A stretch of 64,000 nt of DNA from Dendrocalamus latiflorus (taxonomy: Eukaryota; Streptophyta; Magnoliopsida; Poales; Poaceae), in the NCBI GenBank assembly GCA_017311315.1, contig CM029660.1:14247430-14311429 (forward strand), in the 5' to 3' direction. The position numbers were made by a program, and so were the translations under genes. The first letter of the stretch is position 1, and the number at the start of each line of letters is the position of its first letter. Below the pieces are notes generated by a model. That model did not search any database. It had not been told where the DNA came from and saw nothing but the letters and a program-made list of their open reading frames with translations. Positions 43,271-56,047 of this stretch are shown here, one piece after another.

Positions 43271-45635
43271 TGTAAAATTGAAATATATATGTAGGCAGAC
43301 ATCAGCAATACCGATACCCACTACATTGCGAGTGCATTACGATGCTGGAACCGTTCGTGAAGGTCCGAATGGTATGGATTTGAGTGGTTTTGTGCAAGCC
43401 ACTCTGGTACACCCGGATGGCGAGAATGCTCGAATGTCAGATATGGTGCATTGGCTTACCCACAGTTTGTCGTTGGACCCCAAGGTGTGCAGTGTCGTCA
43501 TACAAGGGCTTTAGAGCCGGTCTCCCACAGACATCATATAGGAGTTGAGAACATTGATGCGCACTGATGCATGGAAGAGGTTTGTGCAAGAGTGCCGATG
43601 CCGTGGATACGAGTGTGTGATGCTTGTGCAACCATGCCCATTAGAAGCTGTGCAAGGTCGTGCGTACGGCCATCATCCGGGAGGTGCGAGCAACTCGAGC
43701 GGTTTGCATGTTGGCGAAGAGAAGGAAGGTGGTCGTGACAAGGCCGATTCGGTACAAGGAGGAGAGGGAGAATGGTCACGCCATGGTGAGAGAATAGGAC
43801 AAACTGATGAAGGGGGGCATATGAAGTACATAGTGCATCAGATGGAGTGTGATGACTAGCTGTTGGGCTGAAGAGGAAGCTGTACAGGAGGATGATGAGG
43901 ACAATTCGGATGAGGATGAAGCTCCCGTCCCACAGGAATGGAACCAGTTTAACACTGAGGATGTTTTCGTACATGACGAGCACGAATCACCGTGGGAGAT
44001 AGTGAAGAAGAAAGACATGGAGGCCACGCACATCGTGGTAGCTATCGAGAAGAAATTCAAGTACAACATTAGCTACACGAAGGTGTGGCGTGCGAAGCAG
44101 AAGGCGTTGGAAAAACAATTCAGGTCATTCGAGGCGGTGTACGATAATCTTCCTCGTATGCTTAAGGTATTGAAGGACAGGAACCCGGGCACATATATCG
44201 CTATGAAGGACAAGCCTTCTACAAGGCCGTCAGGTTATGTGGTGTTGCAGAGGGCCTTCTTAGCATTTGGTGTGTGCATCGAGGCATTTAGGCACATGCT
44301 GCCTATGATATCAGTTGACGAGACCTTTTTGACCGACAAATATAAGGGCCAGATCCTGATGGCCATAGGCGTTGATGGCAATAATCAAATATTGCTGCTG
44401 GCCATCGCATTCGTGGAAAGTGAGAATTATGAAAGTTAGTTGTGGTTCCTTAGACATGTGAAGGTTGGAGTTGTCGGCGCTTGTTCTAGTGTATGCGTAA
44501 TCCATGATCACCACGCGGGGATTGTGAAGACCATAAGAAAATTTCAAGAAGACTCCAAAGAGCCCTTCCCTTGGCCAGATATGAGGAACAGATGGTGCAT
44601 CGTCACCTAGGGGCGAACTTTTTCAAGCAATTCCCAAAACAAACGTTGATAAAGCTATTCAAGAGGCTTGCTATGCAGAACCAGCAGAGAAAATTTAATG
44701 CTTTGTGGGTGTTATTGGACGAGCACAGCAGGAAACACGTCGACGAGATGAATAAGGGCCCGGTCATGCCTGGGGTGGCACAACCAGAATACCTGGCAGC
44801 ACTCGATGAGCCTAACCCAGCTTGTCCGAGGAGGAGGAGGAGCTCACGGAACATCAAGTGTTTCTCGTAATGGATCGAGGGAGAACCATTGGAGTAGTTG
44901 CTGTTGCATGACACGGACGGTGCAAGGTACGATATAATGATGACTAGCCTTGCGGAGGTATACAATTGGGTTCTCAGCGAACTTCGTTCTCAGCCCCTCG
45001 TCGCCATTGTGGAAGGTGTTCTGCACAGCACAATCGGCTACTTCAGGGAGAGGTATGCGAATGTTGCACTTCATGAGGCCAACCCATGAACATTGTACTC
45101 GTCAAAAATTACAGCATACATGGAGACAAAGGCGCAGAAGGGCCAATTGCACATGGTGCATGTCATGGGCAACAGGAAGCATCATTTCGACGTGGTATTC
45201 CATGATAGAGCTGGATTTGAGATGGCTTGTGCCCTTGTTACCCACAAGGTATGCCTTGGAGATCATGTAAGTGAATCTAACTGCACGTACAACAAGCCGA
45301 AGCTGTTACACAAGCCATGCTCTCATGTCTCGCTGCATGCAGGACCGTGGGCATGGATCCTTCGAACTTCATGTCGGAGTACTTCTTCAAGGAGAGGGTG
45401 ATGCATGCGTGGTGTAGCGAGCTCAGGGGGTTCAGGGTTGTGGGGAACTTCACCACCTTGGAAATTGAAGGGAGGACCTGGATTCCGGATGTTGACATGC
45501 TAAAGGGTGGGAAGGGTCGACGACAGAGCTGGCATATTAGAAATTACATGGACGAAGCGCAAGCCAGAGCATCAGGTGCACGTTGCGAGCAATGCGGTCA
45601 GGAGGGGCACACAGCTAGATGATGTAAGGCATATG
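43270..45635 (+). pseudogene. MURA-type (MuDR family) transposase pseudogene
   Basis: Pieces in order: an N-terminal segment with TLRVHYDAGTVREG and TDAWKRFVQECRCRGYE (43310-43680), an acidic stretch, then YTKVWRAKQKALEKQF, YDNLPRMLKVLKDRNPGTY, the transposase core SVDETFLTDKYKGQILMAIG and LLAIAFVESENYES (43849-44440), then HLGANFFKQF, AMQNQQRKFNALW and TSLAEVYNWVLS. The SWIM zinc-finger region reads NKPKLLHKPCSHV, with an earlier expected Cys replaced by Tyr. A zinc knuckle CEQCGQEGHTAR ends the coding region near 45620. Several stops and frameshifts break the frame (for example after ESENYES). Intact relatives cut and paste MULE DNA using a DDE catalytic triad. This one is dead. Confidence 0.88.
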
Positions 45636-45942
45636 CTGATCAGTAGGCATAGTGGCATGGTTTCTACTACTGGTTGTTGGAGACTATAAATAAATTTCAA
45701 TTGTAAACTGTACTTTTTAGTTGGCACTTTTGACATGTGTAATGTCGTACTAAATGTATCGTACATTGCATGTACCGTTTGTACACTTGCTATGTTACTT
45801 CCCCTTTTTAGTAATGTAGTTGGTGTTGTGCTGGTAATTTAGTATTATTTTATTTGTTTACTTATAAGTTCTATTTATTGTTGCTTTACATGCGATATTT
45901 TTTGGTTCCGTATAAATGCTAACTTCAATTAATTTTGCAGGT

Positions 45943-48900
45943 ATGGCTCGTGATCTTCGTGGATCGGACTGGCCTGTTGGATGAGCACGTCGACCAGCTG
46001 CATCGCGCTTCCCATCGTGTCCCACCTATAGGCAGCGCGGAGGACCCAGTTGACTTGGGAGTGGTCTGGACACGCACACCTCAAGTCGCTTAGAGACTAG
46101 ACCCCCGCTGGACAGCCAGGTGTGCACTCCGCCAACGTTGTACTATTGTCGTAAGTAGGTTCCGTGATGACCTTTACTTGCTTCGCAAGCTGCGGGATGC
46201 CGGGCTACTCCCTCTCGCCTAGATGGCGCAGGCCACCGATGAGGATGGACCGGCCTTGCTCGCGGGCAGGGACGACGACGCGAAGCGATCGCAATGCTTC
46301 CTGTTTGACTGTTCTCTGCTGATAGCTTTGGTGGACCACTGGCGGGCGGAGACACGCATTTTCCACCTCCCATTTGGGGAGATGACACCTACTCTACAGG
46401 ATGTATCACTGCTGTTTGGCCTTCCGATCGTAAGAGCTACTGCCTTCCTACCGGAGGCCCCAGCCGGGTGGCGTGTGGACCTGCTCACCAAAATCGAGGG
46501 GGTCCTTCCGCTTGGTGCCGCGGAGGAGTACTACGTCCTTCCGTTGCCTCAAACACACGAGCCATCATTAAGGTGGCTCTCACAGTTCCAGGTATGTGCC
46601 CTTTCTGTTCGATCTTGTATGCTCTCATTTCCGCTATTACATAGTAATAACTTTTTGGGATGCATTCAGGTGGAGCAGATGGATCCGGAGGCAAACGAGC
46701 AGCTGGTCTCGCGGCACTTGCAGGCATACTTGCTGTGACTGTTTGGTTGGGTGCTTTTCACCACCAGCCATGGCAACATCATCAACGCACGCCCCATCGC
46801 TCACGCTAGGGCCATCTCCAATGGTGAGGCCCCCCAGATCATCTGGGGTTCAGCCGCACTTGCCACGACCTATCGCGGCTTGTGCGATTCGTGCACCAGG
46901 ACCAAGGCAAACTCGTTTCTCGCGGCTATCCGCTGCTACTGCAGTTGTGGTTGTTCGAGCGCTTCAGCCTTGGACGACCCATGCTCGAGGACATGACTCC
47001 ATACGGGGCAGAGATGTACCCTGGGGGCGACGTTGACTAGCTTACGATGAGTTCTCTCTGGTGTTGTCGACGGGTAAGTAGTATGACAATCAGCTATTTC
47101 CTTCGTATGAACGATGGTCGTACATGTTGTAAAATTTGCGGTATAAGCACAATTTTGAATTTAATTCCAACAATTATAATAAATGTCCAAGCATGACAAA
47201 TATGGCATAACAATGACTTAATCAACATATAATCATATGAATCTTGTAAGCCATTGCAAACTAAACCTAAGCTCAAACTAAATGTCATATAATAGTTCAT
47301 GATTAGCATAACCTTAAGTGAATAATTACAATGAAATGCTAATCTCAAAAACTTAACATATATGACCTCATTCAGCATATAATTAACAAATTGAGTTGTT
47401 TTTAGTGCTCTCAGAAGGCTAGTTGCACAAGATTTATTCTTGGCCCTCTCCGCCATGACAAAACCTAATCTTGATTATATATGACAGTTGTAGATTAGAT
47501 CTTAAGCTAAAAATGAATCTTGCTACTGTCAAATATTAACAGATCAAGAAATCAGCTTGCTGGACAGTGCAGAAATCTACTTAAAATCAATCTTTCATTC
47601 CTTCACAGAGAATACTATTGATTTAACAGGGTAACAACATTCGGCACAGACCAGAACTAGAGAAAAATCAGCACTGCCCAAAACTGAACAGAGAGCAACA
47701 AAACATGCACAACAAGTTCAGCGATAACAGTGGAAAGAAATTAGCAGATTTAGCTCAAGATTAATCTACCATCACATTCATACATAATCTCAGTTTTGTG
47801 TCACTTCATCACAGAGCAATTAGCCCACAGGATTGTTCTTTGCAATTTTTCTGCTAAAGAGACTCACTGATATATGAAGTATATCACCAAATTGCAAAGA
47901 AACAAGAACCAGAATACTCACAGCAGTGGTGATACTCGAAATCACCGTGAAGAAATAAAAAGGGGCAAGGCACTCTCACAGCGCTGACCCAGAAAACCTA
48001 GAACCCCTCTTTGCTGCCGCAATAGAGGAGCATGGTTATCGGAGATACAATGCCCACTCCAACCTCGGGAAGCCAACGCCGGAGTCGAGGGTTAGGGTTG
48101 TGCTGCACAAGACCACCGAGAGCTCCAACCGAAAGCGCTCGCGAACAACAAGAACGGGTCACAAACCTCCCACAAATCACAGCTCAAGTCTGAGCCAAAT
48201 CAACCACTAGAGACAAACCCCACATCTTTCCTCTCGGCCAGATCCAAGAAATGGCTCAAGGAAACCGCACAGGGAAACCCTAGAATGGTGATTTGCGCTC
48301 CTTAGCCGACGGCAACTGCAGAAAACCTTGCCGGCGGCTCTCAAGACTTGAGAACGAAGAACTACAGCAAGAGATTTTAGATCGGGGAAGGGGTGGACTC
48401 ACACCTTGCTGCCGGCAACACAGAGAGGAGAGGCGCCCTTTATAGGGGAGCGGGGCAAACGCCGATGGGCTGCGGCCACGGCTGGCGCTGAAGCGCCCGA
48501 GCCGATGGCGCCTCCTCTGCCGCCATCTTAGCCGCAAGACCCGGTCGCCCGCACGACGCGGTCGCACCACTCGTGAGAAGACGAGGAGCCGGGCACCCGA
48601 ACGGTCACGGGAGGAGACAAAGTCTCCTCCCCTTATCATCTCAGCCAGCCCACTACAGGTGGGCCCCACTTGTCACCCTCTCTCTTTTTTCTTTTTTAAT
48701 TGGGAAATTCCCAAATTGTCCTTGCAGTATCTAGTAGTACATAACAGCTGTTATTCCTTACAGCTACAGTTCACGCACATCCAGGTCACGCGGGCATATC
48801 TGCCCTTTATGGAGCAGTTCGATCGCCTCATAGCTGATGATGTGCGCTGGGAGCCGTACTCACTTGCGGCACTACAGAGCTGCGCTCCTGACAGGGCTAT

Positions 48901-50303
48901 CCTCGCTCTACTGGCGTGACCGGGCTTAATGGCTGATGCGCTAGAAGCTCGTGTACGACGTCTTCGTCGAGGACTACGTGCCGCAGTGTGTGATGCGCCA
49001 GTTTGGGCTACGTTAGGTCATTCCGGTACCAATCGAACCACTGATGCCGCAGAGCGTCCACGCGTGAGTGGCCACCTCTCAGGAATCTCCTTGTACTTAG
49101 TATTCGTTTGATGACTACTAATGAAATGGTCCTATATGCAGGCACTCTAGGAAGGGAGTAAAACGCAACACGGACTGGACAACGAAGATGGAGGGGTGGA
49201 CTGCGCAGTGGGAGGACGCGCTTGATGACTGCGTGGAGGAGGAGCACCCCTATGACAGCAGCGTGTACACGGAGTACCTATGCTAGTACCAGCCTCAAAT
49301 ACGTACCAGGCTCATACATGCCGTTGACCAGCCCACAGCACACATCGCCACACCGACAGACACGTACCCCGCGCACCTCGCGTAGGACGCTTACATCGCA
49401 GTACATTACATCTAATTTTTAAATATTTCCTAATGGCAATGTCACTGAAATGATTGACCATTTCGTGTTTTTCCTATAGGCTGACGTCGGTGCTGCGATT
49501 TGGAGGAAGTCTTGCACCATGGCAGATAGGATTGCTAGTGGTGCGGAGGTGACATAGGAGGAGGCGGTGAGCGCTTGGCGTCGTGTGGAGGCTTGGGGTG
49601 CACGTGTAGTAGCCATGTTGTCTTGCACGAGGCAACTAGAAGTCCGCACACCAACGCCCGATGCACACACAGTTCATTCACCGGGGCCGCCCCGACCGGC
49701 GTGGCACCACGCGGGGGTTCTACTTGGGCATATCCTACACCACCTCAGCCTGATGAGGCCGGGGGGTCAGCCTGGGAATGGCCTGGTACATCGCTAGGGC
49801 AGCTGTTTGTGCGTCATCCATACATCTTCAGCTTCCCCACACAGGGGGCGTACTCCGTGCTGTACATCCCTCGAGACGCCATGGCGCCAGCTGAGGGTAT
49901 GCTTCGCCTCTTGTCGATTTTATCCCATTGCTTTCTCTGATGAACTAACGATATTTGTATTACAGGTCTTGTCTTCTCCGACCAGGGATGAGGGTCTCCC
50001 TGAGCCAGGACGACATGGACCAGTACTTTTCAGACTAGCCCGGCTAGGCGACGGGCTTTGCACCTCGGGCCACACCCCTTGAGGTTCTATTTGAAAGTGC
50101 CCTCACCGGTGCACCGGTGGCCACACAAGCGACGGTGCAGTCCACTCCACCAGCTCAGGGGCGTGTGCGATGGTCTCCTGATCATCTTACCTTGTCAGGG
50201 CGCCATCATCCGGCACTGAGGAAGACGGCCAAGCAGGGCCATATGGGAGGACGCAGACGCAGAGATGGAGAGGGGGCTGGGGATGCTGTTGGGGGTGGTT
50301 AGT
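45943..50303 (+). pseudogene. Plant mobile domain (PMD) gene carried by the MULE, broken
   Basis: The ATG at 45943 follows a TTTTGCAG splice-acceptor-like site. The frame soon breaks, then 46223-46600 encodes LLIALVDHWRAETRIFHLPF and EMTPTLQDVSLLFGLPI, the hallmark of the aminotransferase-like plant mobile domain. Further pieces: LFGWVLFTTSHGNIINAR (46740), IIWGSAALATTYRGLCDS, VTRAYLPFMEQFDRL (48790), VEDYVPQCVMRQFGLR followed by a stop (about 48965), and a C-terminal region with WRKSCTMADRIASG (49500) ending near 50303. A 1.6-kb insertion at 47125-48736 lies in an intron (GTAAGT donor at ~47071, CTTACAG acceptor at ~48762). PMD genes occur both as host genes (MAIN/MAIL1 class) and inside MULEs and other elements; the location right after MURA indicates the latter. 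Confidence 0.82.
47125..48736 (-). mobile_element. LTR-like insertion (probable solo LTR) within the PMD intron
   Basis: Flanked by GTACA (47120-47124 and 48737-48741). Its low-coordinate end is TGTTGTAAAATTTGCGG, and a TATA-like CTATAAAGGG lies on the minus strand near 48437, so it reads leftwards. It is related to 30260-31451. The high-coordinate end (CTAGTA) is not a canonical LTR end, so the true boundary could differ. Confidence 0.55.
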
Positions 50304-51853
50304 GCTGATCGTACACTTATTGTTCATGTACTGCTTATGTTTCTTGTTTATGTACTGATGTTTACAATACTGTGGCAAGCTTAGTTGTACTTCTTGTTAC
50401 CTTGTCAACGCCCGTACCACTGAACTGATGGCAATCACACCGATGACCGCACCACTCGAATAGTGAACTGAATTGATGGCAGCCTCCCCTACCCCTGCAC
50501 CCTCATCTGCTAGCCCTACCTCGCGTCGCGCTAGCTGTGCCTAGCGCTCGAGCCTTGCACGCCTGCAACTGGCCTAGTGCCACCCCTCCCCCACCGGCCT
50601 AACCTCGGCTCCTCTGCGCTCCTGCACTGGCCTATGGCCGCCCATGTGTGCACGATGCCACCACCCCGCATTACTCCCCTGCTGCGCTTGCCCTCAATGC
50701 GCCAACCACTACCTACCTTTCCCCGAGTTATAAAGAGCCTGGCGACTCCCTGGCCCTTCTTCCCCGAAGCAGAGCAAGGCCGAGCTGCCTTCTCGCCCTC
50801 GCTGGCCACCACCTCGTCTCGGCCACTCCGGTGAAACTCCTCACGAGCCACCCACATCACGGCGTGTCCTCAAACAATAAAAATTAACAAAGTAGTTCTC
50901 TTGTAAGATTAATAGAGCAAGGTTATGCCATAAGCTATTGTTTCATTTGATAGCAAATCTTGTAAAATTCCTGTAATTATCATAACTTCATTAAAACGAA
51001 TATCACAACTAAAAGATTTAATTATGAGGGTTAATAAAAAGATTTGTGCTAATTTAGTCTTGCCTAAGTTCATGACAACCAAGAAAATGGCAACAAAGGT
51101 AATTAATATAATAATTTGAATAAGTGTATCATTAATTTTAACACTTTAAATAGTGAGAATTTAATCTACCTTGCTTAATAAGATTATCTCTCAAAAATTA
51201 TTTGCATGCCGCATATAATATCAAGTGTGGTTTGCTCATCCTCAAAATCATGAGACCCATCTTTGATAGTAAATAATGAATAAGGGAAACAATTGGAATA
51301 ATAGAATCAAGGATAGTTAAACTTTAAATAATGAGATTTAAAATAAAGCTGATCTTGTTCATAATCAGGTAATTATCATAAATATTTGTAAACCACTAAT
51401 ATTTATCTTAAAGGCAAACATTGCAAAAGATGCACAAGATAACATTCCATGAGCAAATAACATCCTTAATTAGAAAGTCTTGCTAAAATACAGTCCCGTC
51501 TAATTATCTATCATCCGATTATTATCTCAAGATTTAAAATTTGCTTATAATGATTGAGAATAATTATTAATGCAAAAGGCAGCTCTATCAAGAAAACCCT
51601 GTTAACTTTTTAACTCATCCTCCCTATGAATCTCAACCATTAATCTTTATTAACAAATTTTGTTAATCAGCCAACTAATCAACTTTTTGCATTGTAACAG
51701 GTGATTGAAGGACCAATTCTATACCTTAATTATTGAATTAATGGTTCAATTATTTGATAGTTGCAATCTCAGATAATATTGCATCTTGAAATATCAAGTT
51801 ACTTCAAGTAATTAAAATTATACTCATCTCATGAAAAACCCGCATCCTAAAAT
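50304..51853. other. Unassigned: GC-rich then AT-rich
   Basis: 50400-50860 is GC-rich with Pro/Arg-biased frames and no recognised family; 50870-51850 is AT-rich and non-coding. Confidence 0.35.
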
Positions 51854-51996
51854 TGTTAAGGAGATAGAGTTGTATTAGGATATAGAGTTTGTATTCTATT
51901 CCATATATGCCTTATCTCTATATGGCATATTCTCTTGTACTCTCCTATATATATGGCCCTTTGAGTCTCATATCTATACATACAATATTCATAACA
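51854..51996 (+). repeat. Short LTR with adjoining primer-binding site
   Basis: TGTTAAGGAGATAGAG...TTCATAACA, 143 bp, with CTCCTATATATATGGCC as a TATA-like box. It is followed directly by TGGTATCAGAGC (51997-52008), the initiator-Met tRNA primer-binding site. No second LTR is found downstream in the window. Confidence 0.75.
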
Positions 51997-52017
51997 TGGT
52001 ATCAGAGCTTAGGTTAA

Positions 52018-53050
52018 AACCCTAACCGATCTACTTTCGCTATTTGCTGCTGCCCCCGGGAAGATCGATCTCCTCTCCCGGGGGCGGCCATCTCTTCCCG
52101 GCCGCCGGCCCAGCCGCATGTCGCCATTGGCGCCATCTCCCGCCAGCTGTCCAGCGCCGCCGGCTCGTTTTCCCCCTGCTCCTGGCTCATGCGGGTCGCC
52201 TCCCACCCGGAGTAGGTTCATCACCGCCGGATCTGGGCTCCGCCGCCGTCGCCGTTGGTGCTGGCCGCCGCCGTCCTCGGGTCGCCGACTATCTCTGGAT
52301 CCGGTCGCCTCTGGCCGGATCCGTCGCTCTCTTCGCCCGAGGACGCCGAGACTAGCGTTTGTGGAAAGTGGAGTCCGACTGCGCTACTCTGTGGTGGACA
52401 TCCCGCAAATGTATGGGCCCACTACGTGTGGGAGCAATCCCATATGGGTGAGGTGCTAAAGGGCAAGGTATTGTAAAGGCCTTGTGACAGTCTCTCGATC
52501 TGCATGACCAAGGAATCGCGTATGCCCATCGGGTTGATTATCTCTTGTGGGTAAAGATGTACAAACTCTATAGAGTATAAAACTGTTTGAATAGTCGTGT
52601 CCACGGTCAAGGGCTGACATGGGAACTTCCTCGAGTAAGTTCTATTTCAAAACCTTTGTGAGTGGGATAAAAACCTATCAGAATACTGTTTTATTGCCTA
52701 CATCATGCTCTTTATGTCCATTCACCATTATTTATGTTAGCGTACTTTACATATTTTTGTTTGTCTTGATGTATATCTACATGATGTTTGATTATGAATA
52801 TTTTGAGCTTGATTATATCTTGGATAGTTTTCTATATCATGATGCTATATTTATTCATGTTTTCTTATCTTTTTGGTTCATGTGTACATGCTTATACTTG
52901 TATCTATACTAGCATATGCTTTTATGACTTTTCCTTGTCATCTACTAAGTGTGTATGGTTGTGATTCATTGAGCTCAAGATTTGCATCTTTGCGGTCATG
53001 CTAAAAACTGTGTTCATCTGGTAGCAATGGTTGTACTGCAGGTTGAGTAG
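52018..53050 (+). other. Interior of a truncated LTR element and other LTR-like sequence
   Basis: 52030-52380 is GC-rich with no recognised protein. 52440-52640 contains AGAGTATAAAACTGTTTGAA and CGTGTCCACGGTCAAGGGC, phrases common in grass Ty3-type LTR/leader sequence. No gag or pol domain. Confidence 0.4.
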
Positions 53051-53079
53051 CAGTAGTACCACAACTCCTAGTCTCTAAC

Positions 53080-53790
53080 CACTAAGGTTTTCGACCATTC
53101 ACTGGTCATCGACCTCATTGGTTGTGTTTCGACTTGGTTTGACCTCTTTGGTTTCGACCGCTTACAGATAGACCACTCTCTGGTCAGTGATCTCACCAGT
53201 CGGGTTTCAACATGCTTCAAGCACTCGGGTTTGATCTCAGGTCTTTGACCGCGTTGGTTGTTCAACCGCTCACTGGTGTTCGACCGCATAGGCTCTTCGA
53301 CCACTCACTGGTCCTCGACCACGCTGGTCTTTCGACCACTCACTGGCGATTGACCATGTAGGTTTCAACCACTCAATGGTCCTCAACTACTTTGATCTTT
53401 CGACTGCTCTCTTGTCATCGACTGTGTTAGTTTTCGACCACTCTATGGTTGTTGACTACTCAAGTCGAATTCAGACCATGTCAACTTTTGACCACGTTGG
53501 TTTCGACCATATTTGTTTTGACCACATTGATTTTTTACTACATTGGTTTTTGACCGCTATCTGGTCGTTGACCACTCGAGTCAAATTTCGACCACGTTGA
53601 TTTTGACCACGTTTGTTTTTGGCTACGTTGGTTTTCGACTGCTCTCTGGTTGTCGACCGCTAGAGTCGAGTTCCGACCATGTTAATGTGTAGTCGATTTT
53701 CGACCACGTGGATTTCCGACTGGTAGTCAAATTTCGACCACATGAATTTCCGATTGGTGGTGGAAATCCGGCCACGTTGATTTCTGTTCA
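53080..53790. repeat. TCGACCA-type minisatellite
   Basis: Irregular 16-40-bp units around TTCGACCACTCACTGGTC, GACCACGTTGGTTTCGACCA and GACTGCTCTCTGGT. It is followed by sequence ending ATTTATCCCCCTCTG, typical of Tat/RIRE2-like Ty3 elements, so the array probably lies inside such an LTR. Confidence 0.75.
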
Positions 53791-56047
53791 AGAGACACTC
53801 AACTCTGTGACTCTGGTTTTCAAGTATAACTTTTATCCTAATCTTCATAGTTTTATAGCTATCGGAGTAAAGGATAAGTGAATACTTAGAAGAAAATTTT
53901 AAAGCATCATTTATCCCCCTCTGTTGCTATCTTTGGTCCTATATTATTGAAATAATTAGTTTTTGTTGTTTCGACTGATTTATTGCTATTATGCCGTACC
54001 CTTTTAATATGGTTTTCTTTATTATTCAACTCCAGAGAGGAGAATTGGACTTCAGTCGCGATATCCTTCATAATGGCATAGAATGACCTTGTACAGCTAA
54101 CCATGGCTAGCTGCCTAGCCAGATCTACCTTCTGCCTTCTGCTTTGGGCTGCTACAAGCCAAATTAAAAACAAATAAACATGGTGTACTTAAGCCTTGTT
54201 TGGTTAAATATAGAAACCTATTCACGACAGGATAAGTTTTAATTTAGATGGTATTGAATAAACTGATTTCTACATTGTTATTTTATATATTTTTTTAGAG
54301 TTGGTGTATATATTTTTTTCTTACTCTAAGGTTTGATATGTAAAATTTAATCCTTCAATATAAATTACAACAATATAAGTGCATCTAAGAAAACAAAGAT
54401 CTAAATTGTAAATAGTTGAAGCTACCATTTAAGGCTATATGCATTGTGAAACAATAAAATTTCATATGATAGCTTCAATTGATGTGACACTATTCTTTCT
54501 TCTAAGATCACCATGAAAAGATAGCCTTCACTTTAGACGCTCTAAGCTATCCATAGCTGCCCATGTCCGCGAGTGAATCATGTCCTCTGCCTTCATTCAC
54601 CTAAGGCAACAACGGCGCAGCATTGGGAGCCGTCCAATTGGAAATCGACGTACAAGGTTGAAGCCAAAAGAAATTGAATTATCTCGCAATAAATTGAAAG
54701 CTTCTTGTCCAATCAATCTTGACCTAAAGTGCCTGAAGGCACATTACTGTTCATCTGTGCCTTTTCCTGTGGGAAGGCATAGGATACACTTCTGTCCGTA
54801 AGATACTGCCATTGAAGGTCAGTAATGCATAGTAGTCTTTTTAGTTTTCTTCAATATCTTGACATTGACGGTGATATTTAAAACTACAAGCTTAAAAGAG
54901 TAGCCATGTAATTTCGGCATCCTAACACATACTGATGGAAGTTCTGGGACAAGAGAGCAAATTTTCAGTTAATCCAACACATCCTAACACAACTGTGACC
55001 GATGGCTATGCCATTCCTGGTGCCTATCTCACCTGCTACATCTGCCATGCTATCCCTACTGAGAACAAGAAATGAACTTTAAGGCCATCACGTAAATAGT
55101 CATACTGATGGTACGCATTCGTTCAAAATAGATGGGCTATTGTCAAATGTTCATCAGAATATAAATTCATTCGCCCATAATTTTTGTTTTTTTTTTTGGC
55201 AACATCATTTATCTAATACCACTAATGCCACACGCCTGTCATGAACTCTACTTTTTTTCAAAGAAAAAATCATACAACTATTCAAGTAGATTTCAACAAT
55301 AAAGTTTATGGCTTAAGTGATCACCAAAAAATATTTACTCTACATAAATCCTTCCTAGGGAATAAAATTGCACAAAATATGCTATGATAACCAAAATACA
55401 CAGCAGCAACATAAACCGATATCAACAAATAAAAGGAAAAGGGAAGCAGAACAGCAACATTACCAGGATGACAAAACCAAGTAATTACATTCTTAATGTA
55501 CACAGTAGAGCATACAGCACAAGTAGATGCTGCAAAAAACATGGTAAGTTTGAACATTTAAAGATATAATTATCACATTTTACACTGAAATTAACTTCCA
55601 TAGATTATACTCATTGACCAGATCATTGTTGCTATCTGGCGTGAAATAGTTTTACAGAAGTGGGCAACACAATTTACTAATTGACCAGACCTTAAGGTAC
55701 AGCAATAAAGCCTAAATGTGCTGCAGATATTCTACACCGTAGTCCAAACAGATCCACCATACGCATTGACAGGAATCTCCCATAATGCTTATTTTGTATT
55801 CACAAACATGCAACATATTAATCTTGAAGATAATTTCTTACATCTTAAGGAACCACTAGAATTTCACACTTGGGTGCTAACATTCATTACACTACTTTCC
55901 CCTATTATTTATCACACGAGGCGGTTACAACAAAGCACACAAAAGCCCTATAACACAGTGATGCTAATTTATCAGGACACAGAGAAGGTACTTGCCAGTT
56001 GAAACGAAGCAGGTCCAAGCAAAGAGGGTGTTCGGTGTTTGTATGTG
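53791..56047. other. Intergenic and 3' flank of the HGGG-repeat gene
   Basis: 54187 onward starts GCCTTGTTTGGTTAA, a MITE-terminus-like phrase. The last few hundred bases before 56048 are probably the minus-strand 3' UTR. No coding region recognised. Confidence 0.4.

Noticed and set aside
43849..44439. MURA core as a functional transposase gene
   Set aside because: The frame stops right after the core, later parts lie in other frames, and a SWIM cysteine is replaced.
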